Of a stretch of 64,000 nt of DNA, positions 8,936 through 17,096 are shown piece after piece. Where the stretch lies: assembly GCA_947489445.1 (NCBI GenBank), contig CANLDN010000013.1:46722-110721 (forward strand), written 5' to 3'. The stretch is from an uncultured Paracoccaceae bacterium (GTDB lineage: Bacteria; Pseudomonadota; Alphaproteobacteria; Rhodobacterales; Rhodobacteraceae). The stretch's first letter is position 1, and each line of letters opens with the position of its first letter. The position numbers and the translations under genes are program-made. The notes beneath the pieces were generated by a model, which did no database searches, had not been told where the DNA came from, and was given only the letters and a program-made list of their open reading frames with translations.

Positions 8936-9822
8936 TGAGTGATCATACACCCGCGTCGGGTGGACCGCGTAAACCGCGCATCGCGTTGATGGGCGAATTC
9001 AGTGCGGGCAAAAGCACCCTGTCCAACCTTTTGATGGGGGCGCGCCCCCTGCCTGAGAAGGTAACCGCGACCCGCCTGTCCCCGGTTTGGATTTCCCACG
9101 GTTCGCAAGACCCCTATCGCATTGACATGGATGGCACGACAGAGCCTGTTTCGCTGGACCGGCTGGAAGGCATCCCTGTCGATGAGACACGTGTCATCCG
9201 CCTGTTTATGGAATCCGATATTCTGGATGTTTGCGATCTGATCGATTTTCCCGGTATTTCCGACCCCAACATGTCATCCAATGTCTGGGAGCGGATGCTG
9301 CCCGAAGTTGATGCCGTGATCTGGTGTACCCATGCCACGCAAGCGTGGCGCCAATCGGAAGCCGCCGTGTGGGACACAATGCCGGATGCGGTACGTGAAA
9401 ACTCCATTCTTCTGATCACCCGTTTTGACAAGCTGACCACCGATAAGGACCGTCGCCGCGTATTCAAACGCGTCCTGCGCGAAACCAAGGGTATGTTTGG
9501 CGGTACTTTCCCGATTTCGCTATTGCACGCCCTTGAGGCCGGGGATGATTATGAGCGTTGGGATGCCAGTGGTGCAGGTCCGTTCGTGAACCATCTGATC
9601 GAAATGATCCAGAAACTGTCTGAACTGGCCGCACGCACAAGTTCGCCGCTTTATAATATTGCCAATGGTAGCACCATCCCAGAACCGGTGGTGGCCCCTG
9701 TTGCGCCGCGTCGTGTGCAGCGTCCGTTAGATGGTCAAAAGCGCGTGCGCGAACGTCCGGCTACCGCCCCTGCGGCCGAAGGCGGCGCGACCCCCACTGC
9801 CCCTATTCTGCGCGACACATAA
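8935..9822 (+). CDS. small dynamin-family GTPase
   Basis: 295 residues. Complete GTPase motifs: GEFSAGKST (20-28), a switch I Thr in KVTATRLSP, DFPG (104-107) and TRFDK (162-166). The tail after residue 225 is Pro/Arg-rich and probably disordered. It is translationally coupled to the large dynamin-like GTPase, the arrangement often seen when two bacterial dynamin-like proteins act as a hetero-oligomer. Such pairs in other bacteria tether or remodel membranes; that is family knowledge, not shown here. Confidence 0.78.
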   Translation: MSDHTPASGGPRKPRIALMGEFSAGKSTLSNLLMGARPLPEKVTATRLSPVWISHGSQDPYRIDMDGTTEPVSLDRLEGIPVDETRVIRLFMESDILDVCDLIDFPGISDPNMSSNVWERMLPEVDAVIWCTHATQAWRQSEAAVWDTMPDAVRENSILLITRFDKLTTDKDRRRVFKRVLRETKGMFGGTFPISLLHALEAGDDYERWDASGAGPFVNHLIEMIQKLSELAARTSSPLYNIANGSTIPEPVVAPVAPRRVQRPLDGQKRVRERPATAPAAEGGATPTAPILRDT

Positions 9823-9901
9823 GCCGCCACCCTTTCAGAGGGTTCCACAACGGTCTATACTATCGTACTCAGTGTGAAACGACGCAGAGGGAACGTGCCA
9901 G

Positions 9902-10264
9902 ATGGTTGTGGACGAGTTGGATGCATTGCAAGATAGGTTTGACGGTTGCGAGACACTGGCATTTGCTGATCTGTCGACGCAGATGATCCTTGTGACGAAT
10001 AGCGCGACGACCTATCGCCGCGAAGGTTTGGATATTTTATGTGCCGAGGCGGCCCTGACGCTGGGCGCAGGCAAGCAGCTTCCGTTTGGTGATACGCCCG
10101 GAACAGCTGCGTTTGTCGCAAGTAAGGACCAGTTGCGGATTTATTTGCGCGCCTCACAAGAACCCACCGATGTGCTGTGTTGCGTTTGCGACACTGATCT
10201 GGATGTGGATGCTTTCTTGCAAGATGCCCTTCCCTGCCTTGATAAGATCAGCAGCGGTGGGTAA
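9902..10264 (+). CDS. small protein, roadblock/LC7-like fold suspected
   Basis: 120 residues, no signal peptide or membrane segment. The alternation (helix, then LAFADLSTQMILVTNS, a helix with LDILCAEAALTL, then QLRIYLRAS and DVLCCVCD strands) resembles Roadblock/LC7 proteins such as MglB, which are GTPase partners. There is no diagnostic motif, so this is a fold guess. The company of three GTPases makes a GTPase-regulator role plausible. GAGGGAAC about 15 bases upstream of ATG 9902 is a distant ribosome site. Confidence 0.6.
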   Translation: MVVDELDALQDRFDGCETLAFADLSTQMILVTNSATTYRREGLDILCAEAALTLGAGKQLPFGDTPGTAAFVASKDQLRIYLRASQEPTDVLCCVCDTDLDVDAFLQDALPCLDKISSGG

Positions 10265-10303
10265 GCCCACAGGAACAATCGCAATGCAATCGGGACAACT
10301 TTC

Positions 10304-11083
10304 GTGACTGATATGACGGCCCTCGCCAATAAGCTATCTGCGCTGATCGCAGAAGACGAGGTTTTCGTCGCGGGTGCCCGTGTCATTTCGCAAGGGGGTG
10401 CGCCGCCTGCACTGGCGGCGATCATCAACGAGATTGATGATACCGTGCTGGAACGCACGTTGGTATTTGGCATCGATGATGTGAATGTCAGCATGGTTGT
10501 GGCTGGCCGTCGCCTGCGGGGCATCGTGGATGTGTCGGGCAACCTGCCCGAGGCGGCAAATGTTGTAGGCCAGGTATTGTCCCGCGAGGACCCCGCGACG
10601 ATGCAAGCGGCGGGTGATCTTATCACGCTTCTTTGCGTTGCCGCGGCCCGTGTAACCGTGCGTAGCCTTCCACCACGCCCCCTAGGCAGTGGTGGTCAAG
10701 CCGGTATCTCAGCTGCTGGTCTGGCGGAGTTGTGGCGCATCGACGTGGATGCCAAGCCCGCCCCACCGATGGTGCGTTTTCTGGCGGCTAATGCCGCATC
10801 CATGACCGCCCATCTTTATGTGACTGATAACACCGTAACGGAAATCTCTGGCGACGTATCTGCATTGCAAACAATCTGGGATGATCAGGCAACGTCATTC
10901 CGCAAGCGGCATAAAGCGCTTTATGCCAGACAGGATGGCCCGCTGTTGATTTGTCTGGATGGTGCCCTCTCCAATGGAAGGGCCGTTGCGTTAGCGATTG
11001 CTGGCAACGAGGTCTGCATCTTTGCCTATAAGGCGGATCGTATTGGTGCGATTACGACGTCTTGGTATGCCGTAAACGGCTAG
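10304..11083 (+). CDS. uncharacterised cytoplasmic protein, last gene of the kinase/GTPase cluster
   Basis: 259 residues, soluble, no motif I recognise. The N-terminal half (to about 120) contains a TLVFGIDDVNVSMVVAGRRLRGIVDV strand-rich stretch; the C-terminal half (about 140-259) reads like a second alpha/beta domain ending ICLDGALSNGRAVALAI and VCIFAYKADRIGAI. It starts 39 bases after the preceding gene and ends at a GC-rich hairpin, so it closes the cluster. Confidence 0.6.
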   Translation: MTDMTALANKLSALIAEDEVFVAGARVISQGGAPPALAAIINEIDDTVLERTLVFGIDDVNVSMVVAGRRLRGIVDVSGNLPEAANVVGQVLSREDPATMQAAGDLITLLCVAAARVTVRSLPPRPLGSGGQAGISAAGLAELWRIDVDAKPAPPMVRFLAANAASMTAHLYVTDNTVTEISGDVSALQTIWDDQATSFRKRHKALYARQDGPLLICLDGALSNGRAVALAIAGNEVCIFAYKADRIGAITTSWYAVNG

Positions 11084-11086
11084 TAC

Positions 11087-11113
11087 GGCGCGGCAGCACG
11101 TGGCCACCGCGCC
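11087..11113. terminator. hairpin between convergent genes
   Basis: GGCGCGG (11087-11093) and CCGCGCC (11107-11113) form a perfect 7-base stem between the end of the kinase/GTPase cluster and the end of the nuclease gene. There is no T-run on either strand, so its strength as a terminator is uncertain. Confidence 0.4.
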
Positions 11114-11122
11114 AGTGTCTGA

Positions 11123-14100
11123 TTACATCATCATCGGGCCGCCAAAGTCCAAGCCAATGATCAGCGGATCATGGTCAGACGCAGCGAACACCCCGTCATT
11201 GTAGAAGTCCGGGTTCGTGAAGGATGTGTCGTACCCAATCAAGTCAGGCTCATCCGCGTTGATGTGCCATTCGGTGGCCCCGGTCACGAAACCCGCGAAC
11301 GCATCATCGGCCAGCCCATGATCAAGCGACCCACGCTGCCCGTCAAAGACAAAGCTGTACGCCTCATCCTGCCCAATGAAATCATCGATCAGGTCGTTGA
11401 GGCCGGCATCATCATCCAGATGCTGCACCGGATCTTCTTCAGCATAGGCATTCAGGTCACCGAGCAGAACATAGTTTTCGGTGCCACCGCCGTTATAGTC
11501 GTTGGCGATCCAGTCACCCAATTCGATGGCAGCATCCAGACGCACCTGGTTCCAGAAACCCTGCCCATCACCCTGATCGTAGTTTGGATCTGCGATCAAC
11601 GCATCGACATCGGCTTGGGTGAACCCGACAGCCGTGCCATTGTCCAACGCGGATTGCGCCGAACTGACGACGCTGTTCAAGCTGCTTGGCCCTTTCGATT
11701 TGAAGTGGGATGAGACGACTGTGAATGTCTCGCCCGTTGCCAAATCTTCGAACGTAGCCGCAACCGACGGCCGGTTGCGCTGGAAGTCACCGAACGAGCT
11801 ATCCAGCACCGATGCCAGTGCAAAGGTTGTGGCGGCTGATGATTCTTCAAACACGAGGAATTCCGAATGCAGCAATTGTACGGCGTTGGCGTCGTAGATG
11901 ATGCCCGTCGTGATCGCGTCCGTCCCGATGAATCCTGCATCCACCGTTGGATCGGCAAAGGCATAAGAGGCGCCAGAGCCGTTCACCGCAGCCTCAGCAT
12001 TCAGCGCATCGACCAGCGTCTGGATCGCCGAATCTGTGCCGAAGCCGCCATTCTCGATCTCTTGCAGGGCAAAGATCTCGGCCTCTGTTCCGGTGATGGC
12101 TGCGACCAGCTTCTCCGTCTGACGCGCCAGTTCACCAGCATCGTCAGCCCCGCGTGGGTCGAGACCATTGGGCCCGGAACCCGCCCCGGGTTCATCAATG
12201 GTCGAGAAGTAGTTCAGCACATTGACGCTGGCTACTTGCAAGGTACCACCCACATCATCGGGTGTGTCCTGACGCGCACCGGAATTGGTGCTTTCGTCAA
12301 TATCGAGCGTTTCGGTCACCACCAGTTGGTAGTCGCCAAAGCCGAAGGACATGACCCCTTCGACGCTATCAGTCAGTTCAGTACCCAGCCGGATAGTTGA
12401 ACCCCCATCGCTGAAATCATCGCCTGCGTCGAGGAAGCCGTTGCCATTGTCGCCGGGTCCGCCGGGGACAAATTCGAAGGCGTCAGGGTTTTGTGACCCG
12501 ACCCCATCGTCAAGGATCAGTCTGTTGTCTTCGTTCTGCTGTTGCAGTTCGGCGATTTCATCGGCTTGGGTTTGCGCGTCAAACAACTGGGTCGCCTGGG
12601 TTTGCACACCCGCGCTGATGACCAACTGACCGAACCGATCAAAGTTGAAGTTTTCGATCACGGTGAGCGGATCAGGCGTGCCGCTGGTCACACTGACCAA
12701 CATCCCTTCAACTGCTTCATAGTCTGGTACAGCTGTTGGTGAGAGCATAATCTGCGCCGCTGTCGGTGTTGCGACGAGTGCTGAGATCACCACCGTCGCG
12801 CTGACGCTTGTGATCTGGGTTTGGCCGAAGAATTCATCAACCTCTCCCGTAATCCCAACCAGATTGCCCACATTTACTGTGGGCGTACCGCCGGTGAAGA
12901 CAAAGATGCCTTCGGATGTAGACGCATCCGCGTCAGCGTCGGCGTCTTCTTCCTGTAGGTAATAGCCATTGGCGACCACATGGGTCACGACGGCCTCAAC
13001 ATTGACAATGGCCCCCTCCAGCGCCGATGCGCCGCCGCTGCCTTGGATTTCGCTGATCAGCTTATCCTCGCCGGGTTGCACGACGATGTCGTTGGCGGCA
13101 CCGCGTGTTTCGGCGATGGGACCGACCCAGTTGCCAGCATCGTCCAGTTGCAGCGATTGCCCTTCGGGTGTGCCGTTGTTTTCGGACACGGCGATGGTGG
13201 TTGATGTCATGCCAGCGGCGGGGCCATCGGTTGCGGTAACATCGCCTTCGTAACTGATGAATTCGACGACCGTGCCATCGTTGGATAGCGCGATCCCGTC
13301 TGGGCCATTCTGGAATATAGACGGTTCAATGACGTAGTAGTCGTAGGTGCCGTCGCTCACCACTGTGCCGCTGCTGACGGCAATGGTTTCATACGATGCG
13401 CCGCCATTGCCGTTGTAAAGGTCAACGCTCAGCGTGCTGACGTCTTCCCCCGCGTCGACGCGGATCTCGATGAACTCATCATCATCCATGCTGACATCAT
13501 CATAATGGAATTCGTTGATCCGCGCTGACGTGACGCCGACGACATTGTTGGCAGCACCTGCGGTATTGGGTGCTGCATCGGCCCATGTACCGTCTTCCTC
13601 GCGCTGGAGACTGTTGCCGATGGCCGTATCGCCCGGTTCGAACACGCCGATATCAGTTGAGGTTTCGCCATCCGCTGTGCCACCCACAGCAGTGAAAGTT
13701 CCCTCGTAGCTGAGGAATTCGATCAGTGCGCCATCGTTGGACAGTGCCAGCCCATCAGGGCCACCGTTCTGGATACTTCCGAAATTGGGCACGGCGCCGG
13801 CTTCGAGAACGTAATAGTCATATGTTCCGTCAGATGTAGGGATGATTTGATCAAAAGTAAGCGTTTCGTAGACCGTGCCGCCATTGCCGTTGTAAAGCTC
13901 CAGCACCAGCCCAGACACATCGGCCCCGGCATTGACCCGGATTTCCACAAACTCGTTCTCATCCCCGCCCACATTGTCGTAGTGGAATTCGTTGATCCGC
14001 GCGACAAGCGGTTCTGCGATCGGGATATTGGCCGCACCGGATGTATTGGCTGTAGGGGCCGCCCATGTGCCGTCATCTTCGCGCTGAAGGCTGTCGCCAA

Positions 14101-15244
14101 TGGCGGTGTCGCCGGGTTCGGACACGCCGATATCGGTGGATGTCACACCGTCAGCCGTTCCGCCAACGCCGACAAAGTCACCTTCGTAGCTGAGGAATTC
14201 GATCAGGGTGCCAGCGTTGGACAATGCAATCCCGTCGGGTCCGCCATTCTGCAATCCGTTGGCAGGCAGGTCGATGACATAATAGTCATAGGTCCCGTCG
14301 CTGCTGACCGGTGGGGTCGTCAACGCAAGCGTGTTGTAAACGCCACCGCCGTTGCCGTTATAGAGTTCGATCGCAACGCCTGAAACGTCCGCGCCTGTAT
14401 TGACCCGGATTTCGATAAACTCGCCCGTATCGCTACCTGCATTGTCATAGTGGAATTCATTGATACGCGCTTCCAGCGGCGGCGTGTCATCTTCGCCGGT
14501 GATTGTAACCGTCACGGTCGCGGTATCGCTGCCGCCCTGTCCGTCATCGACCGTGTAGGTGAATGTATCGGTGGCGGTTTCGCCTACGTTGAGGTCGTTG
14601 AAGATGGCGCCGGCATCGTAGGACACGCTGGTACCGTCAAAGGTGATGGTGGCCCCGGACGCGCTGGTGCCATCAACGCCAACGATATTGATCATGTCGC
14701 CATCGAATTCTTGATCGTTCGCCAACAGATCGGTGGCCGCGATCGTCAGCAGACTGTCTTCGTCAGTGGTGGCTGTGTCGTCGCCTGCCAGAACCGCGTT
14801 GTTCGTGCCGTCCAGGAAGAAGGTGTAATCGTCAGCAGCGAAATACAGCGCCTCGACCCCGAAGAGTTTATCGCTGCCTGCATCCGCAACATCGACCAGT
14901 GAACTGACCGTGGTTTTACCAAACCAGCCGGTACCGACCGAGATGTCATAATCGGAAATGCTGCCTTCATATGTGACGGTGTCAAAGCCCCAGCCGCCGC
15001 GAATGTAATCATCGCCGCCACTGCCCGCGATGATGTCATCGCCAAATCCTGCGATCACGGTGTCATTGCCCGCGCCTGCATCGATGATGTCATTGCCCCA
15101 ACCGCCAAAGATCAGGTCATTGCCTGCCCCGGTCGAGATTTCGTCGTTACCAAATAAACCAAATACGATGTCACGCTCTGGCGTGCCTGTCAGCACGTCG
15201 TCAGCAAAGGTTCCGAACAGAAAGTTCGTGCGATGGAATGTCAT
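11123..15244 (-). CDS. very large secreted RTX nuclease (ExeM/NucH-type) with three lamin-tail-like repeats
   Basis: 1373 residues, no Sec signal peptide. RTX-type calcium-binding repeats (GAGNDLIFGGWGNDIID and relatives) occupy about residues 16-90, at the N-terminus rather than the usual C-terminus. A cadherin-like domain with DDTATTDEDSLLTIAATDLL follows (about 150-250). Three tandem copies of a 145-158-residue unit starting ARINEFHYD (about 259, 415 and 574) look like lamin-tail domains. Then comes an OB-fold region (about 740-990). An endonuclease/exonuclease/phosphatase domain runs from about 1000 to the end, with FALQEIEN, SHFKSKG, LLGDLNAYAEEDP and the catalytic SDHDPL. This is the layout of extracellular DNases. 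Type I secretion is likely from the RTX repeats and the C-terminus (LDFGGPMMM), but no transporter genes are present here. It may supply phosphate or nucleosides, or digest eDNA. Confidence 0.88.
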   Translation of the reverse strand: MTFHRTNFLFGTFADDVLTGTPERDIVFGLFGNDEISTGAGNDLIFGGWGNDIIDAGAGNDTVIAGFGDDIIAGSGGDDYIRGGWGFDTVTYEGSISDYDISVGTGWFGKTTVSSLVDVADAGSDKLFGVEALYFAADDYTFFLDGTNNAVLAGDDTATTDEDSLLTIAATDLLANDQEFDGDMINIVGVDGTSASGATITFDGTSVSYDAGAIFNDLNVGETATDTFTYTVDDGQGGSDTATVTVTITGEDDTPPLEARINEFHYDNAGSDTGEFIEIRVNTGADVSGVAIELYNGNGGGVYNTLALTTPPVSSDGTYDYYVIDLPANGLQNGGPDGIALSNAGTLIEFLSYEGDFVGVGGTADGVTSTDIGVSEPGDTAIGDSLQREDDGTWAAPTANTSGAANIPIAEPLVARINEFHYDNVGGDENEFVEIRVNAGADVSGLVLELYNGNGGTVYETLTFDQIIPTSDGTYDYYVLEAGAVPNFGSIQNGGPDGLALSNDGALIEFLSYEGTFTAVGGTADGETSTDIGVFEPGDTAIGNSLQREEDGTWADAAPNTAGAANNVVGVTSARINEFHYDDVSMDDDEFIEIRVDAGEDVSTLSVDLYNGNGGASYETIAVSSGTVVSDGTYDYYVIEPSIFQNGPDGIALSNDGTVVEFISYEGDVTATDGPAAGMTSTTIAVSENNGTPEGQSLQLDDAGNWVGPIAETRGAANDIVVQPGEDKLISEIQGSGGASALEGAIVNVEAVVTHVVANGYYLQEEDADADADASTSEGIFVFTGGTPTVNVGNLVGITGEVDEFFGQTQITSVSATVVISALVATPTAAQIMLSPTAVPDYEAVEGMLVSVTSGTPDPLTVIENFNFDRFGQLVISAGVQTQATQLFDAQTQADEIAELQQQNEDNRLILDDGVGSQNPDAFEFVPGGPGDNGNGFLDAGDDFSDGGSTIRLGTELTDSVEGVMSFGFGDYQLVVTETLDIDESTNSGARQDTPDDVGGTLQVASVNVLNYFSTIDEPGAGSGPNGLDPRGADDAGELARQTEKLVAAITGTEAEIFALQEIENGGFGTDSAIQTLVDALNAEAAVNGSGASYAFADPTVDAGFIGTDAITTGIIYDANAVQLLHSEFLVFEESSAATTFALASVLDSSFGDFQRNRPSVAATFEDLATGETFTVVSSHFKSKGPSSLNSVVSSAQSALDNGTAVGFTQADVDALIADPNYDQGDGQGFWNQVRLDAAIELGDWIANDYNGGGTENYVLLGDLNAYAEEDPVQHLDDDAGLNDLIDDFIGQDEAYSFVFDGQRGSLDHGLADDAFAGFVTGATEWHINADEPDLIGYDTSFTNPDFYNDGVFAASDHDPLIIGLDFGGPMMM

Positions 15245-15749
15245 TGGTTTTCCCCCAACCGTTGGACTTCGTTTTTTATGTGTAGGAGATTTGTATCAGT
15301 ATTATTTCGTTTGGCGCATTAGTGAATAGATCGTTAAAGCGCATGATCGCCGATCATTGACGTAAGGTTATGCGCCTGAAAATTGCGCATGTGCGTTTTG
15401 GGCGCGCCAGTCGCGTTGTGGAGGAGTCGAAAATCCGGCGCGGTCAAAGCTGATTACCCGCATCATCGATTCCAAGTTGCACAAATTTCGGGCAAGTGCT
15501 GTGGCGACTGGTTCACAAAACCGCAAATCCATCCAATCGCCTGATTTTTGAGCGGTGAAGCGGGGACTCACCGCGTTGCAGCAACTACCCCTTGGGCGTC
15601 TGGAAACGGGCATCCATCGCCGCGCAAGGGGCTTTCCTGGCAGAAACCTCCCCTTACGCGACTACAACATCACTGTTGCGGGGGCTGATTAACATCTGAC
15701 CACGCCCAATGACAGGGCACCGCAGCGCCGAACGGGGGACATTTTAAAG
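15245..15749. other. divergent intergenic region between nuclease and urtA
   Basis: 505 bases without a convincing gene; the short frames in it show no recognisable product. It should hold the promoters of the nuclease gene and urtA. It contains a 15-base palindrome near the nuclease start (listed separately) and TGCGC-N9-GCGCA at 15371-15389. I looked for a sigma-54 GG-N10-GC box upstream of urtA, as nitrogen control would predict, and did not find a convincing one. Confidence 0.5.
15343..15357. promoter_or_regulatory. 15-base palindrome upstream of the nuclease gene
   Basis: ATGATCG-C-CGATCAT, a perfect 7-base dyad with a single central base, 99 bases upstream of the nuclease start codon. 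The size and position suit a dimeric repressor or activator site. The regulator is unknown. Confidence 0.35.
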
Positions 15750-17039
15750 ATGACCAACACCAAATCACTCAGTGCGTCCATTTTTGCGGCCCTTCTGGCC
15801 AGCACAAGCATGGCTGCCGCCCAAGACTGCGCCGACCCCATCAAGGTTGGTGTATTGCATTCACTCTCAGGATCGATGGCAATTTCTGAGACGACATTGA
15901 AAGACGCGATGCTGATGCTGATCGAACAGCAGAACGCGGCAGGTGGCGTTCTGGGTTGCGAGATCGAGGCGGTCGTGGTTGACCCCGCATCCGATTGGCC
16001 CCTGTTTGCCGAGAAGGCCCGCGAATTGCTGACCGTGTCAGAAGTTGATGTGATCTTTGGCAACTGGACATCCGTATCCCGCAAATCGGTGCTGCCGGTG
16101 ATTGAGGAACTCAACGGCCTGTTGTTCTATCCGGTGCAATATGAGGGCGAAGAAAGCTCGCGCAATGTATTCTACACCGGCGCCGCCCCAAACCAACAGG
16201 CGATCCCGGCCACGGATTATTTCCTGGAAGAATTGGGTGTTGAGAAATTCGCGCTGCTGGGTACCGATTACGTCTATCCGCGGACAACCAACAATATCCT
16301 GGAATCCTACTTGCTGGATAACGGCATCGCTGCCGAAGATATCTTTGTGAACTACACGCCATTTGGTCATTCCGATTGGGCGACGATTGTCGCTGACGTC
16401 GTCGCTCTAGGCGAGGACGGTAAACAGGTGGGCGTCATCTCGACCATCAACGGAGATGCGAATATCGGCTTTTATAAGGAACTCGCCTCCGCGGGGGTGT
16501 CGGCTGATGACATTCCGGTTGTCGCATTCTCAGTTGGCGAGGAAGAGCTTTCGGGCCTCGATACATCCAACCTTGTGGGTCATCTGGCCGCCTGGAATTA
16601 CTTTCAATCTGCTGACACAGAGGTGAATGCAGAGTTCATCGCCGCATGGAAAGCCTTTGCAGGCGAAGACCGGGTCACCAATGACCCCATGGAGGCGCAT
16701 TACATCGGTTTCAACATGTGGGTGAACGCGGTCGAGGCGGCAGGCACAACTGATGTCGATGCAGTCCGCGAGGCGATGTATGGGCAGGAATTCCCCAACC
16801 TGACTGGCGGCACCGCGGTGATGCTGCCGAACCACCATCTGGCTAAACCGGTGCTGATCGGTGAAATTCAGGCCGATGGTCAGTTCGACATCATCAGCCA
16901 GACATCAGAGGTGCCCGGCGATGCCTGGACCGACTTCCTGCCTGAATCATCGGTATTGAAGTCTGATTGGCAGGAACTGGGATGCGGCATGTACAACACC
17001 AAAACCCAGACATGTGTACAGCTGACCTCTAACTACTAA
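15750..17039 (+). CDS. urtA: urea ABC transporter, periplasmic urea-binding protein
   Basis: 429 residues with a Sec signal peptide (SIFAALLASTSMAAAQ, cleavage about residue 25). Mature protein: DPIKVGVLHSLSGSMAISE, the start of the type I periplasmic-binding fold of UrtA, and the family segments DPASDWPLFAEKARELL, VDVIFGNWTSVSRKSVLPV and LLFYPVQYEGEE. The length matches UrtA. It delivers urea (possibly short-chain amides) to UrtBC. It is first in a five-gene operon and followed by a stem-loop that may protect its message. Confidence 0.95.
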   Translation: MTNTKSLSASIFAALLASTSMAAAQDCADPIKVGVLHSLSGSMAISETTLKDAMLMLIEQQNAAGGVLGCEIEAVVVDPASDWPLFAEKARELLTVSEVDVIFGNWTSVSRKSVLPVIEELNGLLFYPVQYEGEESSRNVFYTGAAPNQQAIPATDYFLEELGVEKFALLGTDYVYPRTTNNILESYLLDNGIAAEDIFVNYTPFGHSDWATIVADVVALGEDGKQVGVISTINGDANIGFYKELASAGVSADDIPVVAFSVGEEELSGLDTSNLVGHLAAWNYFQSADTEVNAEFIAAWKAFAGEDRVTNDPMEAHYIGFNMWVNAVEAAGTTDVDAVREAMYGQEFPNLTGGTAVMLPNHHLAKPVLIGEIQADGQFDIISQTSEVPGDAWTDFLPESSVLKSDWQELGCGMYNTKTQTCVQLTSNY

Positions 17040-17045
17040 GTCATC

Positions 17046-17077
17046 GGTGGGGTGTGGGAATGTTCCTGCACCCCACC
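17046..17077 (+). promoter_or_regulatory. intercistronic stem-loop between urtA and urtB
   Basis: GGTGGGGTG (17046-17054) pairs perfectly with CACCCCACC (17069-17077), and the loop itself contains GGAA-tg-TTCC. There is no T-run, so it looks more like an RNA-stabilising or partial-termination element than a full terminator. It would raise urtA expression over the membrane genes, as in many binding-protein transporters. Confidence 0.6.
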
Positions 17078-17096
17078 GGCATACCGGAAATCCCCC

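Noticed and set aside
1100..11083. Type VI secretion regulatory module
   Set aside because: Kinase, phosphatase and FHA proteins fit, but no Tss structural gene is present and the GTPases are foreign to it.
11171..14902. Several plus-strand frames opposite the nuclease gene
   Set aside because: The minus-strand protein has clear domains throughout; these are shadows.
15245..15749. Sigma-54 promoter upstream of urtA
   Set aside because: Expected for nitrogen control, but no good GG-N10-GC box was found by eye.
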